64,000 nucleotides of DNA. Origin: Gnetum montanum (Eukaryota > Streptophyta > Gnetopsida > Gnetales > Gnetaceae). Positions within the stretch are counted from its first letter, which is position 1, and every line of letters begins with the position of its first letter. Below the pieces are notes generated by a model that ran no database searches, was not told the origin of the DNA, and was given only the letters and a program-made list of their open reading frames with translations. Positions 1-9,720 of the stretch are shown piece after piece. The position numbers and the translations under genes are program-made. The stretch lies in assembly GCA_015680685.1 (NCBI GenBank), contig MNCI01001040.1:248285-312284 (forward strand). Direction: 5' to 3'.

Positions 1-5
1 TATAT

Positions 6-2059
6 TTGATGGAGATCCTAAGGCGATTCGAAGAACGGAAGTTAGGGAAGATGACACTCCATTTTCCCTGCCTTATCAGAAAATTGTGCCAACGGGTTGG
101 TATTCGGGGATACACAAATGACGTCCTCCGAAAGGCCCAAAATGCTTCTTATGCTGAATTATTAAAGGCGCTAGCTCCAAGAAAGAGCACTGGTGAAGAG
201 CTGGACCAGATGAAGAAGAAGAACAGATGACTGGATCACCTGCGACTCAACTTGCAGGACCCAGTCAGCCTCCAGCCACAGGTCCCAGCCAACAACAAGA
301 AGCAGGACCTAGCACAGGCCAGGATCCACCGTCGCTGCAAGACAATAGACCATCGATGAGCCATCTTTGGGCCATCGTCAAAACGGTTAGTTGGGGAAGT
401 CATGATGATGCAAACGTCTTTCATGTCATCGATGATGCTAACCAGCCTACTATTTTAGTAGATTGCACATGGGGTGAGTTATCAATGCAAACAGGAGGAG
501 GGGAGAGCAGATGGTCACAACAAATCTCTGGACACGCAACATCTTTTCAAGTGCAGTTAGAGATTGGTGAAGGGGCCACTGTGGTGGTCATGCAACACCA
601 GGACGCTGCAGGAGCTACTGAAGTGGTCACTGACCACATCAAAGAGTCTTTTAACATGCCTATTGTACCACCAGAAAATTTTTCAAGAGCACGGGATGCT
701 CAAACTATTGCTAGAACCTCAATGACTCATGCGGAACATGAGGATGCATTGGACAAATTGCTTCAAACAGGAAAAGTTTTGACGTCTCTGTTTGACATCC
801 CCCAGGATGTAACAACAATTCAATCAGACCTCATTTCCACAAAGGGGAAGCTGGTCATATCCGAAGTAAGGGTAGAGCATGCTGAAGCTGAAGTGCAGAA
901 ACTACAAGAGCAGCTCGTAGCCTTGCAAGCAGTACAGTGGGATCTTTTGCAATTTGTTCCCGCAGACTAGCTAGACAATTTTAGAATCGAGCAACTAAAA
1001 AAACTAATTCTAGAAAATAAAAAGATGGTAGAAGAAAAGGAGACGACCACTTGGGATGCCTCCACAGCTCAAGCACAAACTCATGCACATCTTAAGGCAC
1101 TCAAGGCCTTACAAGAAGAGAATAAGCAGTTGGTTGCAGATAACCTTCGGTTGACTTCTGTGGAGAAACAAAAGAATGTTCTCGATGAACACTTCCATCA
1201 GTTATGAGAATAATTTATTCAGGTCAACCGAGATGTAAGCCGTTTAGCCAAAGAAAATTGAACCCTCTCAATGGAGGAGGTACGCGCTAGTCAACAAAAA
1301 TCAGCCATCGAGATTAGCGCATGGCAGAATGAGGCTAAACGACATGAGAAGCTGAAGGAGCATTTTCGTGATCAGTTGGGGATGTACAAACAAATCCTAG
1401 AGAAGGAGATCCATATGGCCAAGGCTCAAATCAAAAACATTAGTGCCCAGAACACTAATTGGGGGGCCATATTGGACACTTATGCCTACACCCACCAAGC
1501 AGAAATTAAGAACCAAGACCTGCAGATCCAAGACTTGATTGAATACATGGAGTTGGCAAACCTTCGATATGCCAACCTAGCCATGTTAATAGCAGGGTGC
1601 CCGAGGTCAGAGCTCGAGCAGCAGGTAGCTTCCACCCACATCAAATATGAGGCAGAATTTGCAGAATGAAAGAAGTTGGCTGAAAAACTAGATATCGCAA
1701 ATTTTGAACTTGCGGTGGTAAAAGAAAGCTACCAAGGATAGAAAGATGTTGCAATCGACTTGGCTCGACGGCTAACAGAGCTTCACAAATACAAAGACAA
1801 AGCCAGAGCCTATGAAGAGGAACGACGGGTGTTCGCAGCATGGTATGCCAAGGCTAATCAGATGTTTTCGCAACTACCCTGTTCGTGGAAAGTGCTGACT
1901 CCATCAAACATCAAAGCATCAACATGGATTGCACAAGACCCTTAGACCAAAGAGGAGAAGCTCCAAGCTATTCTTCAGCGTTGTCAACCTTCAAAGCTTG
2001 GAGCACGTGACAAAGGAAAAGCACCCATGGAAGAGCCACCGCCACCAGGAACTACATGA
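6..2059 (+). pseudogene. Third ORF of C1: conserved FPCLIRKLC domain end plus coiled-coil protein (lightly broken)
   Basis: The part seen is the C-terminal two thirds of the ORF3 protein. It opens with FPCLIRKLC and GYTND, the end of a domain resembling the 'putative plant transposon protein' (Transposase_32) family from memory. A Pro/Gln/Ser-rich linker follows (about 230-360), then a conserved stretch with EGATVVVMQHQ and TDHIKESFN, then several hundred residues of Glu/Lys/Gln/Leu-rich coiled coil. It ends in a basic tail, KGKAPMEEPPPPGTT, before TGA at 2057-2059. Damage is light: one frame change near 227-230 and in-frame stops near 968, 1205, 1667, 1738 and 1943. Minus-strand element G carries an alignable copy over the whole length. 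The function is unknown; it could be a structural or accessory protein of the element. A host gene is unlikely because an LTR follows directly and other copies exist. Confidence 0.75.
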
Positions 2060-2210
2060 GTTCCACATTTTTGTAGTTGTAATATTTTTTCTCTGTGTTG
2101 TGTCTTCCCACATTGCGGAATTAGTCCATTTCTTTTTCCATCTAATAATCCCATACCTATCCACTGTGTAATCAATGTAGCTTGTTCTCACTTTAACTCA
2201 AGGACAAGTT

Positions 2211-2230
2211 TTCATTCAGTCGTGGGGGTA
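2211..2230 (+). other. Polypurine tract of C1
   Basis: The sequence AGTCGTGGGGGTA directly precedes the TG of the 3' LTR, where second-strand DNA synthesis is primed. The same position holds close variants in A (33808-33820), B (30497-30509), F (59483-59495) and, on the minus strand, G (60431-60443). Confidence 0.7.
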
Positions 2231-2309
2231 TGATGAGACATGAAATTGCTCATATTGTTGGTGGACACGTTAAGGCACCCACGATAACGCACCCACATTA
2301 TATCATGGG

Positions 2310-2385
2310 TCGCGATATCGCATATGCAATATTTCATTGGCTGTGATATCGCATACGTGATATCTCATCTTCCCACGATATCGCA
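2310..2385 (+). promoter_or_regulatory. GATATC palindrome array in U3 of C1
   Basis: Four GATATC cores occur within about 75 bp (near 2313, 2345, 2359, 2377). The first is embedded in GCGATATCGC, a 10-bp perfect palindrome. The array ends about 20 bp before the TATA box. The other C-family LTR has six such cores. A binding-site array for a host or element factor is the likely reading; the factor is unknown. Confidence 0.55.
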
Positions 2386-2399
2386 GCCAACCACAATTT

Positions 2400-2409
2400 C
2401 TATAAATAA
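2400..2409 (+). promoter_or_regulatory. TATA box of C1 LTR
   Basis: CTATAAATAAG lies just downstream of the palindrome array. The second C-family LTR has TCTATAAATAAG at the homologous place (near 27849-27860). Transcription would be expected to start about 30 bp downstream. Confidence 0.65.
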
Positions 2410-2795
2410 GAGGCAGCTCTCCCTCATTTGGAATCCTAGTTTACAAGTAGCGAAGCTTTGGCAGTTTGATCCCTCCAGAGTTAGATTTTTTCCCATGTCT
2501 GCTTGCAGTGTGGTGAATGTAATTGTACGGTGTCTTTATTCGAGTGTGTCGTACTTGGACACGCACATGACTGGCAATAAAGATCGAGATTACTTCATCA
2601 TTGCAGCATTCACTTAGTTTATTTATTTGTTATTTATTACTTTCGTAGCACAGTGTGAGTACAACTTGATTACAAGCATCTACGAATGTGTATGGCTAGT
2701 CAATGAATTAGTTGCTCATCGCGATTAGTCTCTCACCCTTAAACTCCTAGAAGCGGAATGAGTACGACTTGATTACGAGCATTTAAGTGTGACTA

Positions 2796-2930
2796 CTTGG
2801 TAGCCCAGTGGTGTAGCTAGGATCTACGCTTGGTAACCCAGTGGTGTATTTGGGATTTGCACTTGGTAATCCCAGTGGCATACCTATGAGCTACGCTTGG
2901 TAGTCCCAATGGTAGTTGTGCACAAAGTCC
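2796..2930 (+). repeat. Tandem CTTGGTARYCCCARTGG repeats in R/U5
   Basis: The motif starts at 2796, 2829, 2862 and 2896, a period of 33-34 bp, with the spacers also similar (GATCTACG, GAGCTACG). Related LTRs carry two or three copies (for example 14798-14845, 24653-24695, 31012-31050, 34288-34330, 41450-41505). Copy number therefore varies between LTR subfamilies. Confidence 0.75.
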
Positions 2931-3262
2931 AAGATGTGTACGGTTGATCAAGGAATCGGTTGCTTGTCACACTTAGGCTAGATTAGATTTTCTTTACCTT
3001 TTCCTCCTAGTTTAGTTTAGTTAATATTATTTTCCATTGCCTTCAGGAGTAGCGTAGATTAGGAAACACATCATACACCTCATCTAGACTAAACCATACG
3101 TGACATATGCAATATTAGTGTAGGTGGGAAGACAGTGAACTGTGACCTAAGGCTAACTATTTAGGTGCCACAACTAGTCCATCTACGGAGTTCGACCGGA
3201 TCGTGCATGCGACGCTCGTTTCGTATGGTTGAGTGTAGTGGTACCTTGCCACTCATCACCTA

Positions 3263-4440
3263 TGGAAAATGAGAGAACCTAATGTATATTTTCTATCATT
3301 TATGTCACATCCCCAATCAATATCTAAATATGCACAAAATATTCTATCTCATTTGATAAATTTCAAGTCGTAATCATAAGTGCCTTTAATATACTTGAAA
3401 ACATGAATGAGAAGTGACAAATGAGAAGCTCTAGGATCTTTCATAAAAGTTGATAAATATGATGTAGAAAACTCTAAATTAGGTCTACTTTGACACAAAA
3501 ATCTTAGTGTCCAATAATTCCTCTATAATAAGTGCCATCTACCAGTGGAGTATCATCTTTAGCATTGAGCTTCCACTCTTGAGGAAGTGGAATAGAAGCT
3601 ATTCTTTTTCCATTCATTCCATACTTTTTCAATATTGCTTATGCATATTTTGACTAATGTATCTTCAAACAATTTTCTTCTTGTTTTACTTAAATTCACC
3701 AACTAGACTTTCAACAATTCCACAAAAGATAAGATTATCTACATATAAAGATATCAAGATAGAATCTTTTCCTACGTGCTTATAGTATAGTGTAGGTTTA
3801 AAAGAACATGATTTGTATCTAGTCATCAAGAGATATTTATTTGTCCTATGAAACTAGGCTTAGGGGTCTATTTTAAACCATAGATGGATTTTGAGAATTT
3901 ACATACCTTTTCCTCTTCTCATTTCTTTACAAAAACTTTAGGTTTTTCAATATAAACTTCTTCTTGTAAGTATTCATTAAGGGAGGTTGAATTATAATTC
4001 ATTTGATGGAGTTTGAAGACATGATGTATAACAATGGAAATAATGAATTTAATTATTTCAAATCTTGTGATTAGTATAAATATCTCATCATAATTTTCTT
4101 CTTTTTCTTGAATCCTCTTGCAACATGTCTTGCTTTATATGTTGTAACTTCATTCTTTTCATTATATGTTATTTTGAAAATTTATTTTGCATCAATGACT
4201 TTCTTACCTTTTGACCTTTCTAGTAATGTTCAAGTTTGATTTTTGATGATGGCATCATATTCCTTCTTCATGGTTTGTCTCCAAACTTCTAATTTTAGAG
4301 TCTTTTGAACATTTGAGGATTCATGAAAAAGGGTTAATTATGCAAGATGTGTGATGGCTTGAGATCTTGTGAATCTTCTTCCAAAATCTCGAATTCATTA
4401 TCTGATCTTTGTGGTGATTTCATTCCACCCATTGCTTTAG
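3263..4440 (-). pseudogene. copia RT-RNase H remnant of element I
   Basis: The minus-strand translation in three frames gives the copia RT signature: KKEYDAIIKNQT (about 4280-4245), then TYKARHVARGF (about 4130), then LYVDNLIFCG near 3735. The last is the YVDD catalytic box with its last Asp changed to Asn. RNase H follows as VFKYIKGTYDYDLKF and YLDIDWG at about 3420-3320, with Ser-Asp changed in the DSDWG motif. The reading ends abruptly at 3258 where the C1 LTR begins. It encodes no functional enzyme. Confidence 0.8.
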
Positions 4441-4532
4441 AGAAATTTCAAATCTAACATCTTCATTAAAATTTTAAAAACTAAAATTTTTTCATAAAAA
4501 ATAATTTATCTAGAAATATACCACTTCTTTTC

Positions 4533-5550
4533 TTATGTATCATAACATTTGTAGCCATATGTCTTTAAATCATAGCCAAGAAAGATGCATTTTCTTCCTC
4601 TATCTTCTAATTTATTCAACAATTCATTTGGAATTTTCACATAGCATATGCAACCAAAAAATTTCATGTGAAATAGATTTGGTATCTTTCCATATAATAG
4701 CTGGTATGGAATCTTTTCTTTGCTTGATGTAGTAATAAACCTATTAAGGATATAGGTTGATCCATGAAAGTGCTTCATTACAAAATTGATTGGAAAGTGA
4801 AGCATGTTTAAGGAGGCACCTAGACATTTCTTGAACTACAATTTTCCTTTATGAAATGCCATTACTTTGTGGTGAATATCCATAAATACTTTACTTATCT
4901 ATGTCATTCTTGATACAAAGTTCTTCAAAATTTTGATTCAAAAACTTATATTTTCTATTAGATCTTATAGCTTTTATCTTGAGATTCAATCTATTTTCTA
5001 TCAGGCTTTTGAAATTTTGAAAGATGTCAAAATTTTCATCTTTGGAATGAAAAGAATATGTTTAAACATATATGCTAAAATCAACAATGATGAAAAGAAA
5101 ATATTTGTTCCCTCCTCGAGCCAAAGTAGGCATTGGCCGTACCAAATCCATGTGAAGAAGCTCAAGAGGTTTTTTTCTTTCTATACATTTGTGCATTATG
5201 AGACAATGCTTTTTGCTTTTCTTTAAGGCATATTTTCCAAACTTGTTTTTTAACTTTTGGACATTTTACTTCTATGGCTACATCATTTTTGATTATCTTT
5301 TCAATGTTGAAATAGGAAGCATGATCTGACCTTCAATGCCATAATCTTTAGAGAGAAACATGAGAAGAATTTGATTGACAAATTTGAAAATTCATAACTT
5401 CAGCACCTTTGAAATATTTTTCTTCAAAACAATAAATGTGATTGTTCCATCTCTTCAATTTTGCAATAAGAAAATCACCATTGGAATAGTGCAAAAATCA
5501 CTATGAAGGATAACTGAATTTCCTCTACTTAAAATTTGTTCAACTAATAA
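4533..5550 (-). pseudogene. copia integrase remnant of element I
   Basis: Minus-strand YSPQSNGIS (about 4875-4850) matches the YSPQQNGVAERKN motif around the catalytic Glu of Ty1/copia integrases; an in-frame stop falls in this segment. An open stretch from 4805 to 4533 follows with the integrase C-terminal signature FFGCICYVKIPNE and KCIFLGYD (family form: FGC.AYVHIP....KCIFLGYS). The upstream core (5550-4880) is degraded and only recognisable by position. Confidence 0.75.
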
Positions 5551-5565
5551 TAATGAGCTTGACAA

Positions 5566-5790
5566 TTAAGAAACATAATAAACATTATGCACATTGATTT
5601 TTTGGCCATTAGGAAGTGCAAGCAATATATTACCAATTCCTTCTATCTTTACACTTGCACAATCTCCTACTTTAATGCTTCCAAAAGAATTATTTGGACT
5701 ATAACTGATAAAATTATCCTTGAATGGAGTCATATGATTTGAACATCCATGATATATTATCCAAGTATGAGGAGTAACTTCTTTAATCAT
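5566..5790 (-). pseudogene. copia aspartic protease remnant of element I
   Basis: The segment reads WIIYHGCSNHMT, followed by VGDCASVKIEGIGNI and NVYYVS. The family form is W[IL]IDSGCSNHMT....V.IG.....V.G.G.....L.NVLYVP. The catalytic Asp and next Ser of the D-S-G triad are replaced by Tyr-His, so the enzyme is dead. It lies directly between gag and integrase, as in Ty1/copia polyproteins. Confidence 0.75.
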
Positions 5791-5799
5791 TTGATATGC

Positions 5800-6850
5800 A
5801 AAAAATTTAAAGTTTTAATTTTTATCTTTGGATTGATCATGAGGCTCTTAAGGATTATTATAAGGCTAAGAGTGATCTTCATTTGACTTTGATAAATCAT
5901 TTGGAGGGTAGGAAGGAAATCCTGCCTTCCATCAACCCTTGTTCTCATAGTAACCTTTCTTCTTACAATGTTTGCACCATGGAACATTGGATGATGATGA
6001 TTTATGTTAGTTTCTTGAAGTGAAGTTGATTCTTCTTACTCTAAAGTTGCATCTTCCTCTTAAATTTTTAGTTCTAAAAATTTGATTTTGGCTTTGATCT
6101 TCATTCCTTTCATCTTTCAAATTAGGATTTTTACCTCTTCCTCTTCCAAATCTACCTCTACCTCTTATATCTCTTACAAAATAAATTTTCTTATTTTTAC
6201 TTTGATTATCATTCTTTTGAGATCTTCCAAAGTTCTAACTTGAGACACTAGTTCATCAATTGTAACATCATCTAGATTTCTATTTTGAATAATATTCATC
6301 ATAGCATAATTGAGCCTTCCATCATTATACAAAACTTGAATGATATTGTCTAACTTTTTCCTTTCATTATATTAACATCCATATTCATTTAGATTTCTTA
6401 TGCTCGTATATGTTCTAACAAACAACTTTTCAATATTTTCACTTCTATTGAGAGTCAAGTCTCCAAATTCATATCTATACCTCAATTTCTTAATTTGAAT
6501 GTTTGTGACAATGGATCTTTTGTATTTTTATTGTAGAAGGTTTCAAGTCTCATTTGCATTTGGCTTATCAATGATTCTTGAGCTAGTTAAAATTGAAATT
6601 GAAGTATAAATGATCATTTTTGCTAAGGCATCTTTTCTTCTATCTTCTTAGAGCTTTCTTCTTTGCTCATTACTAAGTGTAGCTTGATTAGAGAATTTTT
6701 TATGTTCATGCTCTACAATGTTCTAGCATTCATTAATTTGGAATAAAGTTTTCATACTCTTTCTTCAATATGTGAAGTCTTGGCTTCCATTGAAGATAAT
6801 AGTACATTTTGTTATGTATTTGCTTATTTTGGCTTGCTTTTGAGAGAAAT
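5800..6850 (-). pseudogene. copia gag remnant with zinc knuckle, element I
   Basis: The minus-strand frames show copia-type gag pieces: LNYAMMNIIQ and VTIDELVSQVRTL around 6320-6230, then a zinc-knuckle relic WCKHCKKKGYY at about 5985-5950 whose His position is now Tyr. An Arg/Lys-rich tail precedes it. Several frames are needed to follow it. The start codon cannot be placed; it should lie not far left of the primer site at 7090. Confidence 0.55.
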
Positions 6851-7089
6851 ATGACTTGAAAGGCTTGAAAGGTGTGAAATCTAATGATTTTATCTAAAAA
6901 GATGTGGATTTAGGTGTGAAATCTGAGAAATGAGGGATCAAATGAGAGATTTTGTAAAAATGAGGGTTTCCATATGAGAAATTAAGAAAATGAAAAAGAT
7001 TTTGATGAATTTAGAATGCTTTTGATGCCTTTTGGCTTAAGGATGATGAGTGCAACCTTAATACATCAATTTCCCAAGGTTTGAATCCT

Positions 7090-7107
7090 AGGGGCTTTGA
7101 TACCAAT
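7090..7107 (-). other. Primer-binding site of copia element I (Met-initiator type)
   Basis: The minus strand reads TTGGTATCAAAGCCCC, one change from the plant initiator-Met primer site TGGTATCAGAGCC. The adjoining CA (TG on the plus strand, near 7108) marks the inner end of the 5' LTR. Confidence 0.65.
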
Positions 7108-8650
7108 GTCATAGTATAAAAGCTTTGTATTTGTTTGAAATTAGTCGATATTGCTAGAGATCACAAGAATCGGTGTGAATCAAGATCATTTTAATTCTTG
7201 TTACTAGAGATTATTAAAGAATTAAGAAAATTGATTGCCTTAAGGTCAAAGTTGATGATATCACTATGCATTGATTGTCAGAACTAGAATCCAGATATTT
7301 TGCACAAAATTAGATTTGAATATATCGCATACCATCATTGGAGTAATATACATTGATATAGCTATATTTGCTATCCATAGACATTGATGGATGTGATGAA
7401 AGATGATTGGTGCAGAAATGGAATTTTAAATGAGTGATTTGGATGAATTTGAGGCTATTTTTCTTTAAATACAAAATCTTTAGGATTCTCTTTACATGGA
7501 AAAGATGAGTTTCATAGCAAATTTATGTAAAGGAATGAGATAAGAGCAAGATCTAGTTTACAAGATGCTTTATCAAATTGTGAAAACTAAAGATGCATGA
7601 AATTGCAAACTTGAATGAGAAAACAACAACATAAGTTGATGCTTTAAACATCTTTATCATAATTTCTATAAACTTAGAATTTATCTTTTTGATCTTTGAA
7701 GATTGAATGATTAACTTTAATGAAATTGATGATCTTTAATGAGATTTGATTATGTGATGTGAGATATCTTGAAATGAGATTGAGAGAATGTAAATTGTTA
7801 TTTTAAAAATATGAGATATTATGAGATAATTTAGAAATGTGAGAGATATTGTGAGAAAATGTGAGAATTATGAACCAAAAAATGAAAAAAAAAAATTCTC
7901 CTTGAATCTCCTTCAAACCCTTGAGCTTTGAAATGAACAATGAAAAAAATTAAAAATGAGGGCCTCTCTTTATGAGGTATGAGGGAGGACCTCAATTTAC
8001 ATGCAAAATTGAGTCAAATTTTGTCATTTTAGACATGTTATGGGACTATTATCTCTTACATTTGAAATTTTCCATTTCAGAAAACTTTTGTGTATGTGAG
8101 CCAAACCTTGTAATTACAACATGAAACCAAGGAATAGAAGACAAAAAACAAGAAATATGAATTAAAAGATGTGAGGAGCTCCCATTCATACTACAGAGAC
8201 TTGGCACATAAGATAATACCTTGCTTATAACAATTTACTAAGCCTATGTCAAAATCCTTTGTGAGAAGTGCAAATATCAAAGACAACATGACATAAGGCC
8301 TTCTAGAATGGCTACTACTCTAAAATAAATTTTGTACAAGTTGTTCAAAGTGATGATATGTTGTCAAATTAGGAGCCCAACATGAAGAATAGTATACATG
8401 AGTTACTTGGATGGTATGCTTACAAATAATAAACTTTCCAGCTGTTAAATGTTTTTTTCTTTCACTTATGAAGCTATTTCTTAATCCTTTAGATTGTAAA
8501 ATCCCATAATATTTTTGATTAAAAATGAATTAAAAATATTTAGACATGATATTTCTAAGAAAAAAACTTAATCTTGAACCTCTTATTGGAGAAAATAGAA
8601 AATTTTGACTAGATAATTTGAGAGCTTGAAAATGTATAATATTGAACAAC
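7108..8650 (-). repeat. Probable 5' LTR of element I and unassigned AT-rich sequence
   Basis: Position next to the primer site makes the first several hundred bases the 5' LTR of element I. The 3' LTR is missing, so there is no partner to align and the outer limit stays open. The stretch is rich in GAGAAATGTGAGA-like purine runs (7740-7900). I see no ORF or further recognisable element up to 8650. Confidence 0.35.
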
Positions 8651-8654
8651 ATTA

Positions 8655-8720
8655 AGGTGTTAGCTTAGTGATAAGAGTCTTGGCTTGGTAATCCTAGTCA
8701 TAGATTTTATTCCACTAGGT
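8655..8720 (+). repeat. tRNA-derived SINE-like fragment
   Basis: The segment has a pol III A-box-like TTAGCTTAGTGATAAGAG (8659-8676) and, about 27 bp on, a B-box-like AGATTTTATTCC (8702-8713; plant form GGGTTCGATTCC). Spacing and internal text resemble tRNA-headed plant SINEs. No cloverleaf with paired acceptor ends can be drawn, so it is not a tRNA gene. A SINE lying beside a LINE 3' end is a common arrangement. Confidence 0.4.
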
Positions 8721-8739
8721 AGCATTGAGTCATAATTTC

Positions 8740-9720
8740 AAAAATAATTCTATAAAAGAAATTCTAAAAATGGTTTGTTATCAAAAATGGACATAAGTGA
8801 AAAAATTTCAGTTGTAATATCAGAAAAACACCATTTGAAATAGCTTTGTTATTTCTTATTAGAAAAAAAGTCATATGCAAAATGCATAGGTAATAATGTA
8901 GGAACAATATTTTTAATAAAGATACATTGTAGAAAATTAAATTCTTGATTATTTTAAATAGCATGATATAGAAAATTTGCAGCAAGGATGAATAGATAGG
9001 TTATAAGAGGACCTTGCTTAACTGAGCACTAAAGTTTAAAACTATTAGTAATGCCAACATTTGTAGCCACTAGTGGATTAGCTTCAATAAAAAAGACTCT
9101 TAATCATCCTAATGAATCTATCTTTTAAACCATATTTATGAAGACAAACAATAATAGAATGTCATTCAATCTTCTCATAAGCTTTAGGATAATCAATCTT
9201 TTAAAATACAGTGTCTTGATTAGAATTCTTAGCCTATTGCATGTCCTCCCAAGCATCAACAACATTATTCAAATATATCTACCTTAAACAATGATAATTT
9301 ACATTAGATTAAGTAATTGAAAAATAATTAGTTTTAATTTTTGAGTAAGACATTTGAATAATCTTTTTTAAATTGAAATTAAAAGAGTAATAGGACACTA
9401 ATTACTAAAATGAGAGAGATCACCTTTCTTAGGAATAAATTTGATGGCTCTTTCATATAGCTCTTGACCGAGTGTATTGATTAATTGCTTCAATAAAAAT
9501 ACAAAAAGTTCCATATCAATAATATATCAATAATTTTTAAAATATTCAATGGAAATTCCATCAAAACTTGGAGCTTTATCATTCACTAGTCTAAACATTA
9601 CATATTTAATTTTAGCAAGAGATATATCTAGCTCAAAGTGATAATTATGACATTCAAGACTAATCAACTAGACTATTTCTTTTATTGAGTTTTTGATGAA
9701 ATAAGTTTCAAAACTTTTTC
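8740..9720 (-). pseudogene. LINE (L1-like) reverse transcriptase remnant
   Basis: Minus-strand pieces in several frames follow the L1-type RT in order: NDKAPSFDGISIEYF (about 9590-9545; family NDKAPGPDGF), FIPKKGDLSHFSN (about 9440), CPITLLISI, then GRYI, AWEDMQ (about 9250), a DFEKAYD-like IDYPKAYEKIE (about 9195), and GLKDRFIRMIKSLF (about 9130). Near 8880 FAYD stands where the catalytic FADD box should be. It is broken by many stops. Neither the endonuclease domain nor a poly-A tail was seen. Confidence 0.75.

Larger units (their letters stand above)
1..3258 (+). mobile_element. 3' half of Ty3/gypsy element C1 (third ORF + 3' LTR)
   Basis: The element enters from the left edge. What remains is a third ORF with coiled coil (6-2059), a short 3' untranslated region, a purine-rich tract and a complete LTR (2231-3258) that starts TGATGAG and ends CTCATCA. 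The same ORF and LTR plan recurs in elements A, F and G in this window. Gag, pol and the 5' LTR must lie left of the window. The right flank is a copia element cut in its RNase H region, so C1 appears inserted there. The expected duplicated target would be CCTAT (3259-3263) and cannot be checked. C1 has the fewest stops and the most retained CpG of its family here, so it is probably the youngest copy. Confidence 0.8.
2231..3258 (+). repeat. LTR of C1 (1028 bp)
   Basis: Bounded by TGATGAG and CTCATCA, and preceded by a polypurine tract. The second half (R/U5: TTGGTAACCCAGTGG repeats, GACTAAACCATACGTGACA, and the GGTACCTTGCC end) is shared with the LTRs of A, B, D and G. The U3 half is private to the C family and holds GATATC palindromes and a TATA box. 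A second C-family LTR lies at 27731-28502. Confidence 0.88.
3259..8100 (-). mobile_element. Ty1/copia element I, 3'-truncated, minus strand
   Basis: Read on the minus strand from right to left the order is primer site (about 7090-7106), gag with zinc knuckle, protease, integrase, reverse transcriptase, RNase H. That is the Ty1/copia order, with integrase before RT. The 3' end, including the 3' LTR, is missing because C1 abuts at 3258. The outer (right) limit of the 5' LTR could not be found and 8100 is a guess. All domains are broken by stops and frameshifts. Confidence 0.7.

Noticed and set aside
227-970. 247-codon frame as an intact host gene
   Set aside because: It continues the ORF3 protein of a gypsy element, aligned with element G, and is followed by the element's own LTR.
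8655-8720. tRNA gene
   Set aside because: A- and B-box-like parts are present but no acceptor stem, anticodon arm or cloverleaf pairing can be drawn.
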